Shown: piece after piece, positions 37,101-49,847 of the stretch
Layout: each line of letters starts with the position of its first letter
Position numbering within the stretch: position 1 is the stretch's first letter
Assembly (NCBI RefSeq): GCF_028858725.1
Contig: NC_084759.1
Location: forward strand, 180,176,270 to 180,240,269
Source of the DNA: Colius striatus
Taxonomy: Eukaryota > Chordata > Aves > Coliiformes > Coliidae
Direction of reading: 5' to 3'
DNA length: 64,000 nucleotides
Position numbers and translations under genes: made by a program
Notes under the pieces: generated by a model
Told to the model about the DNA's origin: nothing
The model's input: only the letters and a program-made list of their open reading frames with translations
Databases searched by the model: none

Positions 37101-40100
37101 TTGAATGTGAATTGGTTTTATAACTATATTCTTAACTATATTTAACTATTTTATCTATATTTAACCAAACTTGCAAGAATTTCCAAATCAACTGCAGAGT
37201 TTATCATAGATACCAGTATTTGCAGTCTCACAGAAAACATTGCTAATGATGACATAATTTGCATATGATAAATAAGAATTTACTGATAATTTAATAGTAA
37301 TGAAGAGGAGAAAAGGATATTTGAATTTTGAGATAATTGTTAAAAGATAGGTAATTAAAAATGTTAGAGTTGCTCATTTCAGCAATGATTAAAAATTTGC
37401 TGTTGCTGTCATTTAAAAAAAAAAAAATCAGGAGACGTTTCTTCATTTTACAAACACGCACCAAGAAAGAGGGTTTGTACCCAGAGAAATTCACTCTACA
37501 TTTTCAGTGGGAATGCCTATCAACTTTGTAAACCAGCTACCAGCCCTTTTTATGCTTCCCTGTGGTAACTGCTTCTTTCTGGGCATGTCAAAGACATCTT
37601 TATACAATTCCTGCAACCCTTCAAACAGTATGTAAGGTCCTGCAGTGCTTCCAAAGGAAGGCACTGCAGGTGTCTTTGCACAGATTTAAGAGTACTCTTG
37701 GCACCTTCTTGTGCACTTGTGTCGCCTTCTCAACCTGTAAACACACACGCACACATGCATTTGCCATTCTGTCAGCCCTTCACCGACAGAGCTGATGAGA
37801 TAAAATGTCTTTTCCCTTTGTCCCCTGCCAGCCCCATTTCTCTTATATGTGGTGTTCCCAGGATGTGTTCTCAGACATATTTTAACAAAGTGTTCTCAGT
37901 GTGGGTCCTGTAAAACTCATACCAGCAATTTTACTACAGTATTTTCATTACAAAGGACATCCTGTTTCATAATAATATATTGTATTCATTTTGAAGATGT
38001 CCTCATGTCTCACAAGAAGCAATTCTAAAAAGGAGGTTGATGCTGTTAGTTGGTACTTTGTTTTCCTTGTAAAGTCAGCATGGTATAAAAAATTCAGTGT
38101 AAAAAATTGATTTTAAAAGATAGATTGTACCTTGATGGTACCTTGTTATTTAGCTAATGTATGCCTTCTGTGATATGGAAGCTGCAGTATATGCTATTTA
38201 TGTCCTAGAAAATATTCAAAAATAATTGCTGACAAAAGCCACTTCACAGGTTGACTCAGAGGTACATTTTGTAATCTGAATGTTAATATTCTGGATAGCT
38301 AGGCAGAGAAAACTATTGATGTAGTTTGAAGATCCATGTGGAGACTAGTCAGGATTTTAGTTAGAAAAGTGGTGAGGGAGAGAGATTAATATATTTTGAG
38401 TTCTCCCAGCTTCACTGAAATTGCGTGCCTATTGAGCATATGAATGCATACAATTTGTAATATTTTTGAAAAGGTGAGACTTTTTGCTAGTAAATTGGAA
38501 ATGTCGCCTTTTATATCTCAGGAATTTATGTCTCTTCCAGAAGCAATTTGGAATCACCTTAATTTTACTCTAGAATGCAGGCAGCCACTGGTTATACTGT
38601 GCAATTCATGACTGTCTTTTATATGCTTTATTTTTCCCCTCAAGCTTAGGTCTGTGTTATGAAGACGCACTGATAAAAACCACAGGCCTGATTCTTACCG
38701 TCTTTGCATGTGGTTTCTTCCATGTGATCCATGGAGAGAAAGTAGAAGCAGCTACCACTGAGATCAAACAGTTTACCCAGCTCACAGTAGCATATAGATC
38801 TTGGCTTTCAACATTGATGGACCCAAGCAGGACTTCTGTGTTTCCTTAAAACGGCTCATCCTCATATTGTGGTTGAAATAGTTTTTGGAGGCAGACTAAT
38901 GTTGAGGATGTTTTCAAATGAAATGATACTTTATGTTTTCCTCCATATTTGAAAATGCCAAAGGTTATATTATTTTTTCCCACCCAGGAGATGTGAATTT
39001 TATTCCTCCCTAGTCCACCTGCAAAAATATTACTTCTGTGGCCTGATCTGATGTCATAAACTATTGTGTCATAAATGAAGAAAAACAGCATTCTTACCTC
39101 TCTGAGTATGGAATCAGATAACCCAGACTGTAAAATGGAAAGTATTTTTTCCATCGATGTCATTGGCCAGCCGGGCAAACTCCACGAGTATCTGTTTCAG
39201 CTGTCTTGGAATTGCTTTTGATGTGATTAGGCTACTAATTAGCTGCCTCAATTCTTCTCTCCCTCCTGACGTTTTCTTTTGATTCACTTTGAATCAACGA
39301 ATTTGAGGAGTCTGTATGCCATGTATGTTTGGTTTTACTTTTTGTTTAAAATCCCTAATGATAGCTTAGACTGTCCTCTTTTGGTTCGGAGTTTCCCTGT
39401 GTTGACATACGTTTTTCCATGAAATACATACATCAGGATTTTTCTCTGAAGAATAGTTGTTATTTTGCAAGGTGTAATCAATGTTTTGTCAGTGTGCATA
39501 TATATGTGCATATTCATTTAAACTGTGCTAAGGATTTTACAGTCTGAATTAGAATGTGCGTAGTTCAAAACCATAGTAAATGTTTAGTACCAGATATTTA
39601 TTCACCAGATAGTAACCTCACAATTAAATTATTACATAAAGTCAGTTAAATAACAGCAGAAGTTATTGTATTAAGGCCCACTTTGCAAGGAAACCAATGA
39701 CAAGGAAGCAGTGAAACACACTAATAGATTATATGCTATAGCAATATATTGCCTTTTTATTACTTTTCCACAGGCAGCAGATTCATGTATAGTTATTACT
39801 AGCTACATTATCTGCTAGTTTTCTATCAAAAAAGATTCAGTCTATTGAATCATTAATCCAATATTTATCATTCTTATTGAAAATCCACTAGTGTTAGCTC
39901 TGTATAAAATATTGACTTAAATCTACTGGTTTTGCTAAAGATTAGGAACACATTAACCTAAAAAGCACAATATTTCTTAGGACATTTGAAACTATTCATT
40001 GTGGATGTTCAAAATGACAATATTTCTACGTTGTGTGAGGACTGATTCTTCTAAAAAAACCTTTTAATATATAGTAAGTGACCAGTGCCATCCTGATTTG

Positions 40101-43100
40101 AAGATGCTGAATGTTCATCCAATTCGTACTTGAAATTTTTATGCGTATTGCATTAGTTACTGAATATCAAGAATAAAATTTTTGCTCATACATAGAGTGT
40201 AAAATGGGATCTTTTGTAGCAGCACACGGCCTGTTTAGAATGATATAACAGGCGCTGAATGTTCACATATCAAACAAAATGCCATCTTTCTGTAGAAAAG
40301 AGGTGTCAAAAAGTTTCTTTGTACCTTTAACGCATGTGATTATGTAGTACAAAATGCAGAGTTTGTAAAATTTCTTGAATATACAGGCAAAAAATGAATA
40401 ATTCAAAACAACTCATAAGTTCTACATTCTATTGTATCTTTTATAACGCAGGCAGAAGATAGCATTGTGTTCCCAGTAGAGCTGAATTTGCACAAGTTAC
40501 ACCTCTGAAAATGCCAGATGGTCTATGGTCTACTTTTGAGAGCTGTCACATATGTAAAGATTTGAAAAAAGAAAGACAGCTGAATGAGAGCAGTGGATCA
40601 TTAAAGAGAGAGTGAGAGTCCCTGGGTATCGCTGTGTTTTAAGAAGCATTGTGTCATTCCCCATATTACACCTTTTTTTTTTAAGATATACACAACCTTT
40701 AAAAAATAAGGTAAAAATATTTCTGTTTTAAACTGAGTGGTTGTGGCTTCATTGTGGAACTGTCAATTGCTTTTGTTCTTTATGCTAAAAATGCGGTCAT
40801 ACAGTTCCTAATTGGCTTCAAGTGTGTTTTAACCATAAGATTCAAGTCTCCCTCGTGCAAAATTATCAATAAAGTTAAAATAAATTTAAATTGAGATAAC
40901 TAATCCATTTGGGGTTTTATTCTATTTTGATTTGACCTGTGTATCACGTGTGAATACTGTAAAGCCAGTCAGCTAAAAAGTTGTATGTTAATGCTGAAAG
41001 ATTGAAGTAAGAGTACTTGGGGAACAGGATTATTTAGTAATAAATAAATGAAACAACCAAAAACCTCCCTAAACCCTCAATAAAATAATAATAGAAGTAA
41101 AAACATGTAGCTGTTTAGATTCCCCAAGACTTCCCATTCACCCACAGTTTGACACAAACACACTTCATTTTGAAGACTGAATTTTGGATAATTTGTCAAG
41201 TTATTGTGATGTAATAAAGTGCCAAAAATATACAAACAATTGTTAGTTGCCACCACTGATTTAGCTGACTTGGAAGAGGTCATAACTGTCCATTGCTTTT
41301 ATTTATTGAGGAATGTTAATCCCTCTCCCCTAATTTTAGGTTATTGGTGGAACTGCACCATTCCATTCCATGGTTGGGAATCATAGGGAGTGCTGCATGA
41401 GAAAACATTGTTACATGGAATATGAAAAACACTGTTCCTTAGTAGTACAATTTACATTTGAGTGGGATAATGGGGAGCTATGGGTGTGAACATTGTATTT
41501 TAGAGAGTAAAATGTTGATTCCTGATGTTGCCGAAAATTTAATCTTAAACTGTGGTTAGGTCTACATTGGCTAGTTTTAAAAATGGAATAGCATTTGATT
41601 TTAAACAAAATTTGTTATGTGGAAAGATGACCTACACAAAGGGTTCCTGTTAGTATACCATAATGAATCCTATTCAAGTAGGAGAAGACTACATAAAAAT
41701 TTGTTTTGAGGCCTTTACAAAAGCCTGGAAACATTAACAGAATATAAACTAATTGAATTCTAGAGTGAATAAAGTGCCGTACTTACTGTTCTGTTCATAA
41801 TATGGTTTTGCAAACACTAATGCAAAATTGAATGCAGAAACAACATCGATGTTTCAACATCGCCAATGAAAAACTTTTGGCGCAACATTTAGCTGTTCAG
41901 GTGTCAGTGTTGTGCTCCTGCTCCTGCTCTGTTGGCTTGGAAGTTTGTGAGCAGTTACTGATCGTAATAGAAGGGAACGATTTATGTTTCCCTGCAACAT
42001 CTTTCAAGAGGCTAAAGCGTAAATGTTTCTCCCAGCCCTCCTTTTCTTTCCTGTGTTGCAAAATTAACAGTTTTGTAAAGCAGGTTTAATCAAGGTTACT
42101 CTGACCTAGATAGATGTGGGAAGTCTAGGATATCTTCTTACAATCTTAGTTGCTGTGACTAAAAAAGGAAATAGCAAGAAAGAATGAGCAAGTTCATATT
42201 TAAACTATTATGAAAAGTATCTCTATTTGTTTATGAACGTGACCGCGATGTAAAGTTTATGGTTTATCTCAAGTTTAATCTGGACAAATTTATGATAGTT
42301 GGAGGAAGCAATCTTAGTATTAGTGTCCTTGATAAAAGGGAAGCATTGAGGTTTTGTCAAGCCAATTTAGAGCTGCAAGTCTTTTGAGAGACCATATCGA
42401 TCTGTGTCCCAGCAGAATTTGTCTGAAAGTTTGATCACATGTAACTGAGTTGTCAGTGAAGATGTTTTGTTCAGAATAAGCTAACTAAAATTATCTATAT
42501 ATGTTGTTATCTTGGGCACAGTGTAATCTACATACAAAGCTATACTGTGAAATTATCATACTGTGAAATGGATGTGAATCATCTGAAAAGAGAATGAACT
42601 GCAGCGCTGTTTTTATTTCCTGCTGTCGCTATCTAATCTCTCTTCAGCTGAGTGGTCGGTTAGAATCTGGGTTTTTTCCTTGGCATTAGATTTATAAATA
42701 GTTGAAGATTGGGCTGTCTGAAAACCTCTATGTGTAGGCGTGATGCAGTAGTGGTTTGTTTGCTAGAGATGATTGGACTGATTTTTTTTATTATGAAATC
42801 TTGCTATGTTACTGTGTATATAGTTTACTCAATTAGTTACAAAGCTTATATTAAAAAAAAACCACAAAACCACTTTTTTATTACAAAGCATCTCTACATA
42901 TAGACTTTAAATACATACATAATGCATTTTCCATGTTATTAAACGTATGCTCCTTTGTGATATAGTAGCTCAACAAAGAGTGGTCAAGTTTCATGCCCTC
43001 TCATTAGACCATTTGTAAAACATCTACTCTTGGAGTCTTAACCAGGCCAGTGCAGAGGCCTGCTTTGACAAGTTTTGGTTGTTTTTTTTTTTTTTCCTTT

Positions 43101-43536
43101 GACCATTTCAGTTTGTTTCCATTGAAGCCGTAACCAGCCCATTTCAGCCATTTTTAAAATTGGGATTCTGAATTGAGGAATATGGAGTAGGGAACTCTGG
43201 CTTGCCACAGCTGTGTCGTGCATATTCGTTCTGATCACTGCTTCACCTCCTCCACAAAACCAGATTTTAATTGATTTTGTTCTTTCCAGAATTCCATGAT
43301 TTTTAGGAATTCAAGCTCAAAGTATTTTTAGTTACCTGAATACACATATTCTTCTCTAATACATTCTTCTGTGGTGGCTGTCATGCAGCTCCTTGCATGT
43401 CACTCAGGTTGTTTTCTGAAGACTGGTAGGTTGACCAACCTGCAGCTTCACTTCTGTTACTATAGTCTGTATCTTCCCTCTCAAACCTTTTTCTCTCATT
43501 TTGTTGCATTTCCACTATTCTTCATTTGGTTCGCTT
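37101..43536. other. MDFIC intron 2, later part
   Basis: Unassigned DNA with a hairpin at 37639-37670 and a short alternating CA stretch near 37741-37757. The section 40200-40950 is AT-rich and looks non-repetitive; it might contain conserved elements, but this is only an impression. No gene was recognised. Confidence 0.5.
37639..37670. repeat. Imperfect 14-bp inverted repeat
   Basis: CCTGCAGTGCTTCC (37639-37652) and GGAAGGCACTGCAGG (37656-37670) are reverse complements except for one bulged G, separated by AAA. The stem is too short for a typical pre-microRNA. Confidence 0.85.
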
Positions 43537-43567
43537 ACAGAATCACAGAATCGTAAGGGTTGGAAGG
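43537..43567 (-). mobile_element. CR1 LINE terminal tail, about 30 bases
   Basis: ACAGAATCACAGAATCGTA followed by AGGGTTGGAAGG is the reverse complement of the CR1 end. Only the extreme 3' end was inserted or has survived. Confidence 0.7.
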
Positions 43568-43690
43568 TTATCTCACTTTTGCTACTTTTTCTTCCGTTCT
43601 TGATTTTTTTTTCTTTCTTCAGTTGCTTGCCTTATTATCTCTTTGTAATTCAGAGCCTTGTAAACCTTCCATGAGATGTTGAATAGCCAC

Positions 43691-44096
43691 AGAACTGTGT
43701 CAGGTTCTGGGCTCCTCAGGTCAAGAGAGACAGGGAACTGCTGGAGAGGGAACTGCTGGAGAGGGAACTGCTGGAGAGGGAACTGGAGCATCTCTCTTCT
43801 GAGGAAAGGCTGCAGGAACTGCGACTGTTTAGCATGGAGAAGACTGAGGGGGAATCTTATCAACACTTACAAATACCTAAAGGGTGGGTGTTGAGAGGAT
43901 GGTGCAAGTCTTTTTTCTGTAGTGACCAGTGACAGGACAAGGTGTAACAGGTACAAGCTGGAACACGGGAAGTTCCAGTAGAGCATGGGGAAGAAACTTC
44001 TTTTCTGTGAGAGTGAAGAAGCCCTGGCACAGACTGCCCAAGGAGGTTATTGAGGCTCCTTCTCTGGAGGTTTTCAAAGCTCAGCTGGAACGTTTT
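43691..44096 (+). mobile_element. CR1 LINE fragment (end of ORF2) before exon 3
   Basis: The fragment carries landmarks of the end of CR1 ORF2 in plus orientation: TTCTGGGCTCCTCAGGTCAA, GAGCATCTCTCTTCTGAGG, TGTTTAGCATGGAGAAGAC, ACAAATACCTAAAGGGTGG and CTGGCACAGACTGCCCAAGG. It stops at about 44096 without the usual tail, about 200 bases before exon 3, so its 3' end is missing. It contains a 15-bp triplication that replaces the usual sequence between the CAGGGAACTGCTGGAGA and GACTGGAGCATCTC landmarks. Its reading frame is interrupted; it is not functional. Confidence 0.9.
43733..43785. repeat. 15-bp tandem repeat, three and a half copies
   Basis: GGGAACTGCTGGAGA is repeated exactly at 43733-43747, 43748-43762 and 43763-43777, followed by a partial GGGAACTG at 43778-43785. 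It arose inside the CR1 fragment. Because copies are identical, the expansion is younger than the CR1 insertion. Confidence 0.95.
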
Positions 44097-44304
44097 TTGA
44101 TTATGTGAATGATGAATCTGGGCCTCATGCAGATACGAGACATTTTCCAAATAACTAGTAATTATTTTAAATCTAGAGATAATTTTTTCTTTCTCAGCCT
44201 ATTCTTTCGTCAGTAAGAGTAATTTATTTGTAGTCCCAGTCTACTTAAAGTGTTCCGTTATCAAGTTACAATTTAAATTGACCCTTTCTTTCTTTCATTT
44301 TAAG

Positions 44305-44580
44305 CACAACCTCAACGTTTGCCTCAGCCAAATACTTCAGCACTGGAAAGGGGTGAGGAAGAAAGTGGCAAAATCCAAAATGGCCACGCAGGTCTGAGTA
44401 ATGGAAGTGGAATTCACAATGGGGTCAAGCATGTGCCTGCCGACAACAGAAAACTTTCGGCTCCTGTTTCAGAAAAAATGCACAGAAAAATTCAGTCCAC
44501 TTTGTCAGTCAACAGCAACAGCAGCAAGAAGAGTAAAATAAGCTCTGCGTTTTCTCAAAAGCCAGGTACTTCACCTGAAG
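44305..44580 (+). CDS. MDFIC: MDFIC coding exon 3 (residues 75-166)
   Basis: The acceptor is TTTCTTTCATTTTAAG (AG at 44303-44304) and the donor CCTGAAG|GTAAGC (GT at 44581). Read in phase it encodes TQPQRLPQPN at 75-84, an acidic patch ERGEEE at 89-94, then GHAGLSNGSGIHNG (101-114) and a basic serine-rich section: NRKLSAP at 122-128, EKMHRKIQS at 131-139 and SKKSK at 148-152. The NGHxGLSNGxGIH and ADNRKLSAPVS stretches match human MDFIC as I recall it. The basic clusters could act in nuclear localisation or in membrane-proximal binding; that is inference. The segment is probably disordered and rich in possible phosphorylation sites. Read-through into the intron adds only 13 residues before TAA at 44619-44621. 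Confidence 0.96.
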
Positions 44581-47500
44581 GTAAGCAAAAATTCCTATTA
44601 AAAAAACCCCAAACTGAATAAAGACTAGCCAAACCCCATTCTCACTAATAATTACACAATCAACTGAAAATAATTGAAAAGCGTGACTCATGCTCCAGAA
44701 GCAAATAGAAATCATTATGATAAAACTCAAGTTACTTCCCCAAAGGAAAATATTAAGCATTTGAAGGAAATTGAAGCAATGGGAGATTTCTTGCTTTCAA
44801 ACATTTGGCCAGCATAGTCTGATAAATGTTTTAGTCTCTCTAGTTAGTATCCTGAAGTGACAGAAGCTCCTGTCAACATTGTCACATATACACCAGAAAA
44901 AAGTGTTAAAGCACTAGAGCTCAAGCATAGTAAATACTTAAAGCTGGTAATCGCTTCACAAGGGTAGAGTTTGCTTTTGAAAATATTATGTTAGCAGATT
45001 TTGTGACTAGCCATGAAGTACAAACACTGGATAATAAAATTTGGACCTGTGCTTCAATGTTTAACGTGCCTTATGCGATATTTGGGTTGTAAATAATTTG
45101 CATGAAAAAGCTTGGTAGTCCCTATGCACAGCTTAAATAAGCAAAAGTAAATAATCTCCCTTACATTTTAGCTGTGTATGTGTTTTCACTGTTTGCAATT
45201 ACTCTAATGGTCCCAGAGTTCCTGAGCTTCTCCTCAATCCACTGCCTTCCCATTAGCACTGTTACACTCAACAGTCTTTGCTCCTGCCCATTACAAGAAT
45301 GGTGAAGAGGCTCTATAAATTTTATTGGTTTGAGGCAGGCATAGATACATCTAGTTAAAAAATCCTCTGGGGAGTGGGTACAGACACAGATTCTTAGAGA
45401 AATGGGAGATGGTACTGTTCTACTGATCAGTGAAATGAGGAGGATTCTCAGCCTAGATGAAAGGATGAAGGATCAGAAGGATTGCATGTAGTGGCCTGAA
45501 TGAAGCCTACTGATATCAGTGGAGTGACTTCTCTTAACTTGAACTATTTCAGTCAAAACTACTCAGTGTATCAGTGAGTAGTATCAAGAAAGCTTCACTT
45601 CCACTGTGCCGTGGGCAGGTCTTCTGTAGTATGGTTTGTTTTCATATTTATCTTCAAGGACCTACAGTTATTTTTCTGTTGCACTATTAGTCCTCTAACA
45701 TTTCTTTCCAAAATCACCATTTCAGACTTCCTATATCCCCCTTATCTCTTCCTCTTGTGTGAAATGCAGTTCTTCCAGCCTGAAATTTTTCATTCTTATG
45801 GTATTGAAAAACTGAGTTAAGAGACCTAGATCTGTTCAAATGACTTGTACAAAGTGCAGGCCTCTAAATTTAAGAAATTGAACCTCTGGAAAAAAAAATT
45901 ACAGGGATCTAAAGAGATGGTGCTTGCCCAGTTCATGCCCCTGTACAATTGTTTATGGCAAGCATTTCCTTTTTTTCTTCCAAAATTATATTGGAATGAA
46001 TACAGTCAGGGCTTGGTGGTTTTTTTGTTTTTAATAACCTTGGCAATGAGGAGAAAATTACTAAGGTACCTTCAGATTTATCTCTAATTTCTAATGTCAG
46101 ATTTTAATATCTGAGACGTGGTTGTATTACTTACCTGAAACTGCCCATATAAATTTTTGTATATACAATCAGAAAAGATGATATCTTTAAAGGCATATCT
46201 GACTAGAGTATAGATAATTACATTGTGTCATCACACTAACTTGCATACTTTCAAAGTACAGATATACGGGATAATTCTCACTGTCACATGTACTGTCTTG
46301 AGACACTTGATAGATAAAAACTAAATATATTCAATGTTATACATCTAACCTTGTCCTTGTTTTGAACATGGGAACTTGGATGTGTGCTCTGAATAGCTTG
46401 AGCTGCACTGCTAAGGCCTGCTGCTCTAAGTTTTCTGTTAACCGATTGGAGTGAGGCACAAGTTTTACCTAGAGTATTGTGATGTGCTTATAAGGAAATA
46501 TATGTTGTAAAAAATCATTTTCTATTTTTGAAATTTGTTTTTCTTTACAGTTCTCTGGCAGATGTGTTTGTGCTTACAGATTTGCATGCATGCATGTACA
46601 AGCCTTTGGACATATTCTTTGGTTTCTCAGTAATTCACCCTGTGGTGGGGCTGCAAGTAATGTTCTTATCGAGTTGTTACCTTGCAGGAAGTCACTAATT
46701 TTTTCAATGAGGTGCACCACTTGACAACTCTGACAATGATCAGTTGAAATATCTAAAATAAAATAAAGAAATTTAAGGGAAAAAAAAAATCTGTAATTTA
46801 AAAAATAATTGTTTTTATTAATTTAAGAAATGCTAACTACTTCTGGAAGGCTACACTTGAAAAATTTGATATAATTATCCAGATTATTGCTTTAACAGAG
46901 TTTAATTGCTTTTAAATCAGCAATGTATGTACTTGATGAATACATCTAACTATATAAAGCCAGAAGAGTACACAAGTAAAGCCTATGACAGGATTGCATA
47001 GACACTCTTTCAAAAGGTGCACAAATTAATTTGAACCTAACAGTATCTTTATATTATGAAGCACTAAGTATTGAAAAGGTTTACAGGAAGATGTAAAAGA
47101 TAGAAAACTATAGGAAATTATTTGCAATGTTGTCTTACAACTTGGTTTTGTTTTTACTTGTATGATGTTAACCTCATAAGCCATTGGATGCTGCTGAGGA
47201 ACTACTGGATTTGAGTTTACTCAATGGTGTGTGTTTGTGCACTTCATTACAGTATGATAATATAACTTGCATGCAGTTCAGTTTCTTGTGTAATCCTATG
47301 CAGAAAGACAAATTATATTAATTTTTATACTGTGAGTATTGAATAATCATTCACCCAAATTAGCTCAGCTATCGAAATTTATTGTAGAGTCCTGATATTT
47401 TTAGTAGAAGGAAACACAGATAAACTTGTAAACTTTCAGATATTCCAATTAACTTTAATTTTGCTTTTCCTTATGCATGACCTTGGATTTTATAATCTAA

Positions 47501-48282
47501 TTTATAGCTTTGTGGAGTGTTTTACAGCTGAAAACATATGCCATGTGTTTTTACTTCGTCTGCCTTGTCTTCCACCATGAGTGCTCTGATCTGTTGCCAG
47601 TCAGGAGAATAACTGGTTTTAAGTGAAGCAAAGTGGCCAGAAAGAAGAGATTACAAAAGGAAGAAAAGTTAAAATTTTAGTCATCAAGCTGAGTTTAGAC
47701 TGTAGAAAAGAGAAAATGTTTTTCAGTTTTTCTTATTCTCTTCCAAAGGCTGCATTCTTCATGTTTCTTCTTAACAGACAAGATGTGAAGATGTTTCTGG
47801 AGCACCACACCTATTTGGAATGTTAAATAAGTCCAGGTCAGGTAGTTATTTTACTCTAGAACATCCTATCTATTGACAGAACAGAAAATCTGGTAGTGTT
47901 TGAAGCAAGACAGAATCAAGAAACATTCAGACTTGCCACCCAGTCCTGCACAGGGGCATATTTAACTTCATGCTTATTTAAAAGACTATCAAATGGAGCA
48001 TGCTCCTTCATATATTGCAGACTTCAGTAGATATATACTAGGTAGCTAAATGAAGTCCAGTATTATCTTACCTAAGATAGCACATCTTCCCATGAAAGTC
48101 AGTACTACCCCTGTTGGTCTCCAAAGTATTAGACAGCCCTGGTTCAAGCTATGAAGCCCACTAGTCTACCCTCTCACCAGAATCCTCCCACCATAATTAA
48201 CAACTCTTTATTAATTGTTCCAGGTGCAAACTCTGCTTGTGCTGTAGATAGTACTTTCTGAGGTTTCGGAATTAAAATTGCA
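44581..48282. other. MDFIC intron 3, first part
   Basis: Opens with GTAAGC and, 36 bases on, AATAAA at 44617-44622 overlapping the first in-frame stop. The rest is unassigned AT-rich DNA; no repeat family, RNA gene or exon was recognised. Confidence 0.55.
44617..44622 (+). terminator. Possible intronic poly(A) signal after exon 3
   Basis: A canonical AATAAA overlaps the in-frame stop codon TAA (44619-44621) reached by read-through of exon 3. If used, the transcript would encode residues 1-166 of MDFIC plus GKQKFLLKKPQTE and lack the I-mfa domain. No GT-rich downstream element is clear, so use is uncertain. Confidence 0.3.
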
Positions 48283-48360
48283 TTCACAGAATCACAGAAT
48301 GGTAGGGTTTGGAATGGACCTTTAGAGATCATCTAGTCCAACTCCTCTGCAAAATCAGGT

Positions 48361-49775
48361 TCACCTAGATAGGTCACACAGGATCATGTCCAGGCAGGTC
48401 CTGAAGACCTCCAAGGAAAGAGAATCTACACCCTCCCTGGGCAGCCTGTGCCAGGGCTCCGTCACCTGAACAGTAAAATAGTTTTTTCTTATGTTTAAAT
48501 GGAACTTTTTGTGTTCCAGCTTCTTCTCATTACCCCTTGTCCAGTTGCTAGGTACGATAGAATAAAGGGATGCACCATCCTCCTGACACCTACCATTTCT
48601 ATACTTATAAATAGTAATGCAGTCCCCCCTCAGTCTCCTCTTTTCTAGACTAAACAGCCCCAGTTCCTGCAGCCTTTCCTCGTATGAAAGATATTCCAGT
48701 CCCCTGATCATCTTGGTGGTCCTGCTCTGGACTCTCTCCAGCACTTCCCTGTCCCTCTTGAGCTGGGGAGCCCAGAACTGGACACAGTACTCCAGATGAG
48801 GCCTCACCAGGGCAGAGTAGAAAGGGAGCAGAACCTCCCTTGACCTACTGGACACACTTTTCTTGATGCAGCCCAAGATTTCATTGGCCTTCTTAGCCAC
48901 AAGGGCACATTGCTGGCTTATGTTTATTGTCAGCCAGGACTGCCAGGTCTCTCTCTGCAGAGCTGCTCTTCAGCAGGTCAATACCCAGCCTGTACTCGTG
49001 CATGAGGTTCTTCCTTCTCACATGCAGGACTCTGCACTTGTCCTTGTTGAACCTCATGAGGTTCCTCTCTGCCCAACTCTCAAGCCGGTTGAGATCCCAC
49101 TGAATGGCAGCACAGCCTTCTGGGGAATCAGCCAGTCCTCCCAGTTTGGTGCCATCAGTGAACTTGCTGAGGGTACACTCTGTCCCCTCATCCAGGTTGC
49201 TGATGAAGATGTTGAACAAGACTGGCCCCAGAACCGACCCTTGTGGAACTCCACTGGCCACAGGCCTCCAACTTGATTCTCTGCCATTGATCACCACCCT
49301 CTGGGCTCTGTCATTCAGCCAGCTCCTGATCTACCTCACTGTCCACTCATCCACACTGCCTGAGATTTCTGATGAGGTTGTTATGGGAGACAGTCAAAAG
49401 CCTTACTGAAGTCAAGGTAGATGACATCTGCTGCTCTCTCCTCATCTAGCCAGCTGGTTATGCACTCATAGAAGGCTATCAGGTTATTCAAACAGGATTT
49501 CCCCATGGTGAATCCATGTTGACTCCCCCTGATAACCATCTTTTCCTTCATATGTTTAGCATGACAACATTCAGGATGAGGTGTTCCATCACCTTTCCAG
49601 GGATGGAGGTGAGGCTGACCGGCCTGTAGTTTCCTGGGTTGTCCTTCTTGCCCTTTTTGAAAACTGGCGTGATGTTGGCCTTTCTCCAGTCCTCAGGCAC
49701 CTCGCTTGTCTTCCATGATTGTTTGAAAATGTTGGAAAGAGGCTTAGCAATTACATCAACCAGCCAGTTATGCAC
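48361..49775 (-). pseudogene. CR1 ORF2 remnant (RT and C-terminal region)
   Basis: Broken coding remnant within the CR1 copy. From N to C: the fingers region with RKANITPVFKKGKK and NYRPVSLTSIPGKVMEHLIL, a gap containing the HGFTMGKSCLNNLIAFYE stretch in a different frame, the palm region [11 protein letters not shown], the altered catalytic motif FTDG in place of FADD, and the conserved C-terminal part KANEILGCIKKSVSSRSREV. The endonuclease domain and ORF1 are absent. Frames change near 49300-49550 and at about 48895. Confidence 0.93.
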
Positions 49776-49847
49776 TCATAGAATGCTATCAGCTTGGTCA
49801 AACAGGATCTCTCCTTGGTGAATCCATATTGACTTCCCCTGATAACC
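49450..49847. repeat. 88-bp direct duplication inside the CR1 copy
   Basis: 49450-49537 and 49760-49847 are the same length and differ at about 11 positions by eye. Both start CCAGC, share GTTATGCACTCATAGAA and end CCCCTGATAACC. In an intact CR1 this segment occurs once, coding the HGF...LIAFYE stretch downstream of NYRPVSLTS. The second copy lies upstream of it, so it is out of order. Confidence 0.9.

Noticed and set aside
43582..43866. Minus-strand frame with a QQFPL repeat
   Set aside because: The repeat is the 15-bp triplication in a CR1 fragment read on the wrong strand.
48361..49297. A 179-codon and a 134-codon open frame that look protein-like
   Set aside because: They are real coding remnants, but of CR1 ORF2 and not of a host gene; the catalytic motif is altered and frames are broken.
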